From the NCBI GenBank assembly GCA_918026815.1, contig CAKJVC010000027.1, positions 1 to 64,000 of the forward strand: a stretch of 64,000 nucleotides of DNA, written 5' to 3'. Positions 55,336 to 64,000 of this stretch are shown here, in pieces. Origin of the DNA: Chalara sp. BL73 (taxonomy: Eukaryota > Ascomycota > Leotiomycetes > Helotiales). Each line of letters begins with the position of its first letter. Positions within the stretch are counted from its first letter, which is position 1. Under the pieces are notes generated by a model. It saw only the letters and a list, made by a program, of their open reading frames with translations. It ran no database searches and was not told the DNA's origin. Position numbers and translations under genes: made by a program.

Positions 55336-57116
55336 TTAGACACCAGAGTCTTCAGCATAGACGTCATTCTCAGTAGCATACGTATCCCATGCTGAGCAAG
55401 TATCAGTGAGGATATCGGCATCAATCAACGCCGCGATCTCATCATACCGCTCGACAAGCTGGAGCGCGAATCCCTCCGAGGTGTGCCATCCAATGTGGCA
55501 ATGCATTAGCCAAGCGCCTGGGTTATCAGCTTCAAAGGCAATAACTAGATATCCAGATGAGGGCAACATAGCCACATCACGTCGTGGCGGGTTAGTGAGT
55601 GTCAGAGTAGTAGACGAGCTGTCATATGTTCCGGAACCCTGTCCGAGAACGAAGAAATCGTGTCCGTGGAGATGGATGGGATGCGGGACAGCGTTAGTGG
55701 TCTCGATGATGAAGTAGACCCATTCGTCTGCGGTCGGGATCTCGACAACGTGAGACGAGCTGGAATAGGTGGTGTTTCCATCGTAGATCTGCATGAGCAT
55801 TGGTTCCTCCCATTCCACATCGAAAGTTACCCCGCCCATATACCATTTGAAAACGTTGTTAGATCGACCAACTGTGACAGCTTCGTCGTCCTCAAGGGTC
55901 ACATCACTAGCATCCAGAGTTAGGTACGGAACTAGGTTCGACATGTCTTCGTCCTCGCAGCTGTCGGTGTATGTGTATGCGGAAGTGGTAGGGTCGGAGG
56001 CGCTAGTAGAGTCGTAACGGACTATTCCCTTGATATCGTCTGAGTTGTCGTTGTCGCTGCATGCGCTTTGAGGAATCGCTCGCATCCAGAAGTCACCTTC
56101 AGTTTGATCGGCAGTGACGATGATGTCGTAACGTTGGCCCATACCGATAGAGAGAACTGTTGTATCGTAAGGTGTGATGGGCACTAGATCCATGGCAATG
56201 ACTGTCATAGTGTGATTGTCAATCATGAACTTGAAATGTGTATCGATTGCACCATTCACGAGACGAATCCTGTAAGACGTTCCGGCGGCGAGGACAGTCT
56301 CAAAGCGGGATCCACCATCCTCGTATGTATTGGTGCCGTTAATGAGGCCGTTGTCAAGGGTTGGGGGTCCTGAAGTCTGTGCCTCTTCATAGAGAGCATC
56401 CGCCGTCTCGTGACCTATATCCAAGTCAGTACAATGGCATATCCATCAGTAGTGAGATATAACTCGCTCCAGTCATTCAGGAAGAGGGGTCCTAGATCTT
56501 CATCGTAGTTGCCGCTGGCAGGGCCGTTGATAACAATACCGCCAAGAACACCCTCCCAAGCTTGGAGGGCAAAGTGAGAGTGATACCAAGTGCTCCCATA
56601 TTGAGTCGCTCTCCAGGTATAAGTAATGGACTCTCCAGGCGCAGTAGGGCATTGTGTGATGGAGGCAACTCCATCGTGTTGATTAGTGAAGTTTTGACGA
56701 ATGCCATGGAAGTGAAGGCTTGTGCCGTTGTTTTCAAGGCCGTTGTAAAGAGTGACTTTGACAGTGTCACCCCAATTAGCGAAAAGAGTAGGTCCAGGGA
56801 ATGTTCCGTTCACGAGAAGAACGTTTCTGGAAACACCATCAAGTGCTGCGGTGGTATTAACAAGCTCAAGGTAATACTGAAATCTATTAATATAAGGATT
56901 TTAAAAAGGTAGTAAGGTGTAACAAACCTCTCTTGTAACTCCGGTATCAGGGACTTCGTCATAATAGTTTGTTGACAAGTCAAAAGAATCACTCCAGCAG
57001 CTTCTATCGGATGCCGAGTTGGTGCATCGCTTGCCGAGAGGGGCTTTGGAAGGAGCAGCGTTGACGCTGGAGGCTATGAAGGCTAGGCCTGAAGCCACGG
57101 ACGTCAAAAAATGCAT
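55336..57116 (-). CDS. laccase (multicopper oxidase), secreted
   Basis: Exons 57116-56928, 56876-56468, 56414-55336 (1677 nt, 558 aa). The signal peptide HFLTSVASGLAFIASSVNAA is followed by a Lys-Arg processing site. Copper ligands are all present: HFHGIRQ, STWYHSHFALQAWEG, HPIHLHGHDFFVLG and WLMHCHIGWHTSEGFALQ. The C-terminus ends EDSGV, the C-terminal plug typical of ascomycete laccases. The enzyme oxidises phenols with four copper ions outside the cell. Intron 1 is GTTTGT..TTCAG. Intron 2 needs a GC donor (A|GCGAGT) with a TACTGAC branch and TATAG acceptor; only this gives DWSHETADALYEEA, the family sequence. Many Asn-glycosylation sites. No breaks. Confidence 0.93.
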
Positions 57117-57298
57117 GCTAATTGCTGAAGAGCTATAACCCAAACGCAATAAAATGTGTATAAACGAGGGAAAAGTTTCTGGAAAATATACAGTAGTGGG
57201 TGGAAAAAGAAGGACTAAAAAGATAGGAAGCAGAAAAAGAGTGAAACGAGAGTGCGCCGATGAGGATGAAGATAGATATTGTAGCTGCAAGCCAGGTA

Positions 57299-57305
57299 TT
57301 ATATA
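57299..57305 (-). promoter_or_regulatory. TATA box of the laccase gene
   Basis: tatataa on the minus strand, about 185 bp upstream of the laccase ATG. Position is plausible for a fungal promoter with a long leader. Confidence 0.5.
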
Positions 57306-58322
57306 CTTCTGAGTGTCTGCAGCAGTCCCAGTGATTGTACCCCTCTGCCTCCTCTCAACTACCCAAGTTCCGTATTAGGAGCCCTCGGGGTGACCGCATA
57401 GATTCCCTGAAGAATAGGTACTGATACCGGAGCACAGCCATGATGAGATCAAACTTGCTTTTGTGATACATGAGTTGAAGGTGTCAAATGATTAATGCAA
57501 AGGATGAAAACAGACTAGAGCCTGTAGCCCCAGCTGAGATCAGACAATGGTGTGGATCATGGATTCGATGCTTCGTCCCCTTCGACTCAAGTTCGGATTT
57601 TCCCGAACCACAATTCTGGTCAGTCTTCTACAGCGAGAAAACCAAACGCCAGGACTTGGATGAAACAGTAGACAACAGCACCGAATAAGGTTTAGCTCCA
57701 TCTGTGATCCACACTTTGGAAGGGTCTGCGTCATGGCCCACAACCTCGGGGAGCCGAACTACTTAATGCCACGCTATGTATAGTATAGTTCCGACGAACT
57801 GCGGAGGGGGTTTGTCTTGATCCAGATCTTGATCCGATAAACATAATGCCAGCATTAAACTTAAGCTTTTTAACAGCCGCATAACGAAAGAATTTTTGGT
57901 CTATTTTTAGGTGGAGCACTCCTGAAAGGCGTCACATGAGTCAGGCGACCCGTGTCAACGCAATGTCAACAGGGTTGCGTTTCACAACATGAGAAGTTGT
58001 TTGTTTTTTTGAAGGGTGGTGCAGCTACACGGCTGAGAGCTACGAAGACTTTGCGCAGCCTTAACGACGGACAATTGATAAAAAGTTGGAAAGGGGCATT
58101 TGACTCTGTCGGCCCCTGATGAGTGATGAGGCATACGCTCCCCCGTCAGCACACGACACTTCCCGTGGAAAATGGGCCAGAACAAGTGGACTACCTGGAG
58201 AATTCTCATTTTCTTCTTCGGTACTTAACCACCCTGAATCCAGTGTAGGAATGAATTATTTCTGAATCATCCACTCTTTTGTTGAACATTTTGTCGCTCG
58301 CTTTATCTCACCAAACTTCCAA
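57306..58322. other. divergent intergenic region
   Basis: Between the laccase and the secreted-protein gene. The plus ORF 57488-57688 and the minus ORFs show no motif. No repeat with clear ends. Confidence 0.4.
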
Positions 58323-58997
58323 ATGTTGTTCAACTTTAATACAGTGGCTTCTCTCCTCGCTCTTTTCGAGCTTACTTCTGCAGCTGCTCTCCAGCACAAA
58401 CGTGAGGCCATCGAGACCGCCCTTTATGCCTACGGAACCAACATCAGTGGAAAAAGTGTCTTTTATGCCGATGGTACGTACTATCACCCAACCTTTCCCA
58501 CTATTCCTCCATACTAATACTAGATGTTAGGCATTGCGTACATAGGCGATACGGACCCTTCATTCGCAAGCGTCGTATCCAATGTCATCCGTAAGGTCAA
58601 TCAACTGCCCTTCTACTATCCTCAAGCACTAACTCCATTCCTCCAAGTGAGCACCGATTCCACCGACTCTTCAACCCCGTGGACTATCTCTTCGAACACA
58701 ACATCGATTAGCGGCGCTTCTATGTACATTATTCCCACCTCCGGCTCCACCGAACAAGTTGGATTCCTCGCCAGCAACGGCACTGCGCCTACCGGCGCCG
58801 CCACAACTGGATTCACATGGTTCGGAACCACGCTTGCGTATATAACCAGTGATGGCACTTATGAGATGAAGTTCTGGGCTGTAGCTACAAATGAGACTGA
58901 TCTCTGGTCACTTGTTTGGAATTCAGATGGAGCGCTCATTGACAACGCTACTCCAGTTACTCTGAAGCGTACCACTCCTGTCGTGGTCTCGGAGTAA
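58323..58997 (+). CDS. secreted protein of unknown family
   Basis: Two exons, 58323-58473 and 58531-58997 (618 nt, 205 aa), joined in frame by GTACGT..TTAG. The signal peptide FNTVASLLALFELTSAAA is followed by LQHKR, a Lys-Arg processing site. The mature protein is Ser/Thr-rich with several NxS/T sites (NIS, NTT, NGT, NET, NAT) and few or no cysteines. Repeated Gly/Tyr/Trp-rich beta-like strands (SVFYADGIAYIGD, TTGFTWFGTTLAYITSDGTY, EMKFWAVATNETDLWSLVWN) suggest a compact beta fold. I do not recognise a named family. It is divergent from the laccase and secreted like it, but a functional link is only a guess. Confidence 0.75.
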
Positions 58998-59762
58998 AGC
59001 TGGCTGGGCTACAAAAGTGAAATCAGAATTTTCATCAGGATCTCGCTATTTATATGGAAATACCTAGCACAATTTTGTGATACGAGTGTGAATTGTTGTA
59101 TTATGAAGTTCCTAGTCAAAATTGAGGGTTCGGATTGTCATTTCGTGAATTTTTATTGTTGGATTGAAATGATATATCCAAAGTGTGAAACCATTGACTG
59201 CAACCCGTCAAGGCCTGGAATTTGACACTCGTTGTTCCCATTGTTTCGTCGAGCGAAGTCATGATCAAAGAAGCCACTTAAGATATGCAGTGTGACCAAA
59301 AACTACTCAACTACTCAATCTGTATTTAAATAGTAAGACATCAATATTTTTAGCCTTGTCTTTTATGGCATGGGAGCAGGTTTTGGCACCATGATTAGTG
59401 AGCATTATTTTAGTTTATATCCGACATTGGCTTTGGATCCTGGACTAGTAGTTCGGGCATAACTCAAACACTGTGTGACAACGTACACCCTAAAGAGAAG
59501 AGAGGGAAGCTCTCCCCTTAGGACGATCAAGACCATGTACAGTGCGTATAATAACTTCAATACTTAGCAACTGAGTTCTTGTATTTCTTATATAAGAGAG
59601 TGTGCCATTTTCCATATAAATTATTCCCTAGTTCATCAAAGTAAACAGGCCGCCATTGGACAGCAGCCCCATTGGTCACCGAGAATAACCTCATCAGCCA
59701 ATGATTCTGAAGTAGTAGCAGCAACCATTACTTCGCATTCAGTGTTTAGTGTGACATAAGGA
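58998..59762. other. intergenic leading into a copia relic
   Basis: No gene seen. From about 59640 the sequence seems to belong to a decayed retrotransposon, continuing into the RNase H fragment. Confidence 0.35.
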
Positions 59763-60095
59763 GTGACCGTCGTAGTCAATGTTGTTGTAGTATCCGATAG
59801 CAGTGCATGTATTATAATCGTCGTTGTAGACTCAGTGCTAGAGATCGATCTACCTTTGATTCTCTGTACAGACTCTAAATCTCTCTACGAGTGCCTTGTC
59901 AAGTTAGGCACTACACAAGAGAAACGACTCATGATAGATATTATGTGCCTTCATCAGTCATACGAACCTAGAGAGATCACCGAAGTTAAGTTGATCGACG
60001 GTGACAGCCATACAGCCGATTCTATGACCAAGAGCAAGGCATCTACGGCTCTAAAACAGCTAATCGACACCAATCACCTCGACCTCGGCCATTAA
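59763..60095 (+). pseudogene. copia-type retrotransposon RNase H fragment
   Basis: LPLILCTDSKSLYECLVKLG and TTQEKRLMIDIMCLHQSYEP followed by LIDGDSHTADSMTKSKASTA match the C-terminal RNase H of fungal Ty1/copia polyproteins (TDSKSLYE, then the ADSMTK block) up to the stop at 60095. The part before it is degenerate, and integrase and reverse transcriptase are absent. A purine-rich ggagtggggggagac near 60270 may be the polypurine tract. Confidence 0.75.
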
Positions 60096-60416
60096 CGGAC
60101 ATCCCTGAGGTCAGCCTTACGAACTAATTGGCAAAGAATGGCAGGTCATGACATGATTGACTCACAGTGATCCGGTAGCAGACAACCAATAATTTTTGTG
60201 TTACTTTGTACATATAAGCTCATGTGCCAGCACCACAGGGGTGCTTAGTTATGGGCGTTGCCACAGCAGGAGTGGGGGGAGACATAAACTAACTAAGTTC
60301 GAAAAGGTGCTATATAATTGGAGAAAGAGTGCGCTCCAAAAAGAAGCTCCACTATAGGTGAATATGTTTTATTTATTTTTAAACTAGGTTATGGCTCCTC
60401 GCAAGCTCGGAGGCGT

Positions 60417-60614
60417 GGATGCACATGTATAATTCGATAGAAACGGGTATTCGTGGATCACGTGTTGATGCCTCAGGATTATGGATCCACATAAATGATT
60501 GGATGAGAAGAGGGATTTTTAAATCACGTGGCGGTGTCATGAAATTATGGGTCCACATAAATAATTGGTTAGGAGCAGGTATTGTCAAATCACGTGATAG
60601 TATCACGGGATCAT
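60417..60614. repeat. 3 x 66-bp tandem repeat, open on both strands
   Basis: Units 60417-60482, 60483-60548 and 60549-60614 are exactly 66 bp each and aligned without gaps. They share ggatccacataaat and a central atcacgtg. On the plus strand they encode 22-residue units such as WIHINDWMRRGIFKSRGGVM within an ORF 60419-60709. On the minus strand they encode units such as PPRDLKIPLLIQSFMWIHNP. No database family recognised. Confidence 0.85.
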
Positions 60615-61388
60615 GGCCTAGTGGTCATGTGATCAACACTCATCGAAAAATGATGATTGTATATACAAATACAGCTGCTGGCATTCTGAAGGCTATAATA
60701 GCCTGTTGATTCTGAGGGCTCTATATATTAACTATTCTGATCCGTGGGGTTGCTTTTTTTTTGTGGAAGGGAAGGTCGTGTGATCCCGTGACGCACCGTC
60801 ATGTACGCATGGCCACTTTTGTATGTGACGTCCTGACAGGTACTCATGCCCACCTTCGTACGCGTAGATAGCCTTCTCTCCTTATTTGATCATACATAAT
60901 TAATAGAATACTGTAGTTTACGGCTTCTACGGGGTGTTTATGTGATGGAAAGGGGGTTTTGCGGGTCGTTGCGGTCACGTGTAGTACAATACCAAGCCCG
61001 TAACAATAGTAATGACATACAAAAGGCACAACGAAAATTGATCTTTGCAACCGCAAATAGCATACAATAGTAGAATAACAAACAAAGAACATATAACCTT
61101 GCAGTTATTAAAACTCGTGGTTAAACTATGCCTATAACAATAAGTGATTTGCAATAGTGATTTATATCACAAACAATACAATAACAACGAACTAATCAAT
61201 AACTCTAAATAACATACAATAGTAGAACCAAACACTAAAATTATATAAAGCCCTAAAGATCTCGACCTTTGTGATTTTCTTTTCTTTTCTTTCTCAGCAA
61301 AGCACATCAATTACGTATGTTCAGATCGGTTTCTATGTGTAGAATATATAGCTTGTACAGGATTTACAGCTAACTTACGGTCCGTAGA
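60615..61388. other. intergenic, AT-rich
   Basis: The near-repeat catacaatagtagaa occurs at about 61063 and 61213. A polypyrimidine tract ttttcttttcttttctttctcag ends at about 61298, a likely leader-intron acceptor for the following gene. Otherwise nothing. Confidence 0.4.
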
Positions 61389-62175
61389 ATGTCTGCTATA
61401 CCACCACCTCCTCCAAACGTCACCCGCGCCATCACGGCTTTCCAAGGTCTGCCTGCTTTGCGGACTCCCGCGCTGCGCCCACAGCGCACTCTGAATACGG
61501 GCCGGGCTGTTAATTATGAAGCCTGGCTTTCTCAAACTCGCGGCTAAGTGCAAGCTCCGGCTTGCAGTCACTGTAGCCAAGGGTTTGGCCCGTGGACGGA
61601 GTGCGTTGTGGTGGCGGGCCGGATGAACGGTTCTTGCGCCAACTGCCACTATGGCAGTGAGGGAGCCCGCTGCTCTTTGCGTGCCCGTAAGTAAAACAAC
61701 ATAGAAAGATCAACTTACGGGTCAGTTTGACTAACTGTTGCGGTCCGTAGCTGCTGCTGCTGCTGCTACTACTACTGCTGCTGCTGCCACTGGCCGGCCC
61801 CGCCGCACCCGCACCACCACCACCACTACCACTACTACTACTACTCCTACGGCTCGTTCTCGCCGCCGCCCCGCCCTCTCCAACCTAGCCGGTAAGTCAA
61901 GTTGTATTTACGGGTAGCTTACGGGCTGTAACTAACCCGTAACAGGAGTTCGCCGCCGCCGCCTCCCCCGCCGCACCCCTTCTGCCGTCGCCCCTGCCAC
62001 TATCGGCATGGTTCGGGTCCCGCGTGGCCCTGCAGAAGAGATGGCGGAGATGTTGCGCCTTGCGCGCCTGCTTTCGCGGGCTGACCGGAGCGAGCGGCGC
62101 TCGCAGCTCCACTTGGAGCTTGCGGCGTTGGCCGCTGTAGATGCGGAGGAGAAGGAGGAGGAGGAGGAAGAATAA
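61389..62175 (+). pseudogene. DUF3716-like Cys-rich gene with in-frame stop
   Basis: Exons 61389-61686, 61751-61891 and 61946-62175 join in frame (669 nt); introns have perfect GTAAGT donors and ctaac branch sites. The key segment ACSHCSQGFGPWTECVVVAG + RMNGSCANCHYGSEGARCSL has the C-x2-C...C...C-x2-C...C layout of fungal DUF3716 proteins. Exon 2 is an Ala/Thr run from trinucleotide repeats. Exon 3 is Arg-rich, then a helical segment AEEMAEMLRLARLLSRADRS and an acidic Glu tail. A TAA at 61545-61547 interrupts exon 1 just before VQAPACSHC. Either it is a pseudogene or translation starts later. DUF3716 function is unknown. Confidence 0.6.
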
Positions 62176-62400
62176 ATCCCATAAAGGGTCCTTCTTGGTG
62201 GAGGTGTATATTAACTTACGGGTTCGGAAATCCCTGCAAAGGGTCCTTTACGGGGGTTGCAACTGAATGCATTCTTTTGCTTTGCATAAGTCAACCCGTA
62301 AACGTGATTAAACCCTAAAGCAAATTAGCTCTGAACTCGTAATAGACGCAACGCATAAGCAAAACAAATGCAAACAAAGCAAGCAAATCTATTATCTAAT

Positions 62401-64000
62401 TCACAAATCATCTCTAAAAGCAGTTAACACCTCCGGATACACAATATTCAAAGCTTTACGGCCAGCTTCGGGTACTAAACTATCCGCAAGAAGAACATGA
62501 AGGCCTTCTACGGACGATACTCGAGAAACCGCAACATAAAATTGGCCATGCGTAAAAACAGGAGTACAAAGATCCAGGCCTACCACTGATAATGACTGGC
62601 CTTGTGACTTGTTAATTGTCATTGCAAAACACAAACGGACCGGAAACTGCTTGCGGGTGAAAGCAAAACCTATAGCGTCTTTATCAGCCTCTAATCGGAT
62701 TCGTGGAATAGTCCGTAACTGGCCACGGAACTGGCCACTTAAGATTTCGGCCAATATCGAGTGATTTTTAAGGTCTTTTACAACCATTCTTGTTCCGTTG
62801 CAAAGACTATCCGTAGGGTGTAAATTCCGCAATAGCATAATCACGGCTCCTTTCTTCAAATGCAACGCATGCGGCGGCAAGCCAGGAATATCAATAGTAT
62901 TGATATGTTCTATAGGAACAGCATGTGCGCCGTCAGCATCTTCACCAGGCGCAGGTTCATCTACAGACAAATAAGTGCGTTGCGGGCCCGACAAACGGCT
63001 AAGGACATCTGTATTGATTTCATTTACACGTGCGTTAAGGGTCGTAAGCAAAGCCCGGCTACCGAATGCGTGCAAAGGATCAGAAATAGCTTGCTGAATG
63101 ATAGATGGAGGGTAAATTTGATCAATTAGCGCCGCTATTGTGGAAGGCTGGGAGATATAGGAAGGAAGCTCAATCAACCCATGATATTCCGGCTTAAAGC
63201 TTAGATCCTGCAACCATTGAATGAATTGCGGACCATTCTCACCGCTACGGACCCGCATATTGGACCGTAATCGCAAAATTCGAAACTGTTGCCAGAACCG
63301 TAAACGCTGTACAGAAGCTGTAACGGTATCTGCTCGAGACCCATTAGGAACTACAGGCAAAATCTGTGCAAAGTCCCCTCCTAAAATTACGGGCACGCCT
63401 CCAAACAAAACATCTTCGCTGGTCGACCGTAAATCGCACAACAGGCGATGAACTACCTGAAAGCAGAACTTATGCTGCATAGGCACTTCATCCCATATGA
63501 TCAAATCCACTTGAGCTAGGTCCCTTGCAGCAGGAGAATTTTTAGCAATCCCGCTTACGGAGTCCTCATTTCAAAATAAGAGGGATCCTAAAGCGTGAAT
63601 GCGAAGTGCGGCCATCTGGAAGCAACAAAGCTGCAATTCCCGTAGAAGCCACGCACAAAACCGATTTTCCTTGGCTCTTATAAAAGTGGTACAAAGCCGT
63701 GTACAAAAAAGTTTTGCCAGTACCTCCAGCGCCTTGCAGAAAGAAATGAGCGGTTTGCGGGTCCGACTCAATAGCATCCGTAATAGTCCGAAAGCAGTGT
63801 TGCTGATCAGGATTAAAGTTCGCCTGCATACCATCAAAAAGATCTTGTTCCAGTGCAGGGCTAACGGAATTATTGTGCTCCCAAAACTTACGGCTCCAAT
63901 CCCAGTTTACGGAAGGCAAACCGAAATCCGTCAAGCTTTTGTAAAGGTCCGCAATCCCAAGCTGGATACAGTACAGCCCGTAATCATAATGAGCATCAAC
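62401..64000 (-). pseudogene. Pif1/Helitron-type helicase, frameshifted and truncated by the window
   Basis: Reading from the window end: DYGLYCIQLGIADLYKSLTD, MQANFNPDQQHCFRTITDAI, Walker A FFLQGAGGTGKTFLYTALYH, VLCVASTGIAALLLPDGRTS HSRFRIPL. One extra A near 63568 shifts the frame between HSRFRIPLIL and NEDSVSGIAKNSPAARDLAQ. Then VDLIIWDEVPMQHKFCF (Walker B), VPVILGGDFAQILPVVP, LRLRSNMRV, and the C-terminal AMTINKSQGQSLSVVGLDL and GQFYVAVSRVSSVEGLHVLL to a stop at 62401. This is the SF1B Pif1 helicase as carried by Helitrons. The Rep nuclease part would lie beyond the window. Helitron ends were not identified. Confidence 0.85.

Noticed and set aside
56415..56424. Laccase as a pseudogene frameshifted near 56420
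   Set aside because: A GC-AG intron with a good branch site restores the exact family sequence, so no frameshift is needed.
1..64000. tRNA or rRNA genes
   Set aside because: No convincing A/B box pair or cloverleaf found by eye; a tRNA scan would be decisive.

Overview
The window reads as nuclear DNA of a filamentous ascomycete (Pezizomycotina). Genes are split by introns of about 45-90 bp with GTRNGT donors and CTAAC/CTGAC branch sites. There are Zn(II)2Cys6/MHR transcription factors, a laccase ending in the ascomycete C-terminal DSGV plug, NACHT-type NLR and F-box relics, and Fot1/pogo, Tc1/mariner, hAT, copia and Helitron-type elements. A Leotiomycete is my best guess, but that is inference. 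No rRNA, tRNA or CRISPR was seen. All coordinates, including exon joins, were worked out by eye.

Layout. 1-5.7 kb: the 3' end of an unknown gene, a six-exon MFS transporter, and a two-exon short coiled-coil (SCOC-like) gene. 5.9-8.4 kb: two decayed genes, a NACHT/ankyrin NLR and a GNAT-like protein. 10-12.5 kb: a segment bounded by CGGTA-rich inverted repeats that holds a decayed CCCH zinc-finger gene but no transposase. 13.9-15.1 kb: an HSL-family alpha/beta hydrolase. 15.6-20.3 kb: a transposon nest, with an internally deleted hAT (8-bp target duplication) inside a dead Tc1/mariner, then an apparently intact pogo/Fot1 element and a MITE. 21.0 kb: a small eight-cysteine secreted protein, followed by a solo LTR. 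23.3-28 kb: a dead pogo transposase abutting a truncated CYP52-like P450, and a divergent epoxide hydrolase whose catalytic histidine position is tyrosine. 28.7-31.3 kb: a lipase-like/TPR pseudogene cut off at its 5' end by a MITE. 31.6-33.7 kb: a Zn2Cys6 regulator. 34.0-36.2 kb: a processive GT2 synthase pseudogene hit by an intact Tc1 element and an hAT MITE.

38-40.6 kb: alpha/beta hydrolase and F-box-like pseudogenes. 41-47 kb: two further regulators on the same strand, a SAM/HMG-box/MHR-like protein (745 aa model) and a nine-exon Zn2Cys6/MHR factor (696 aa model). 48.2-50.2 kb: a decayed ORF resembling the helicase-associated (OrsD/DUF3505-like) proteins common in fungal subtelomeres. 50.3-55.1 kb: a layered nest in which a solo LTR contains a pogo element that itself contains two solo LTRs with exact 5-bp duplications. 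A second, inverted copy of the outer LTR follows, with a small conserved acidic protein gene between them. 55.3-57.1 kb: a complete laccase with a GC-AG intron. 58.3 kb: a second secreted protein. 59.8-60.7 kb: a copia relic and a 66-bp coding-length minisatellite. 61.4-64.0 kb: a DUF3716-like Cys-rich gene and a frameshifted Pif1/Helitron-type helicase running off the end.

The picture is an accessory, transposon-rich region. Intact genes (transporter, hydrolase, laccase, secreted proteins, regulators) sit between many genes broken by insertion, frameshift or C-to-T-type nonsense changes. The last class fits repeat-induced point mutation in the repeats, but that has not been tested.
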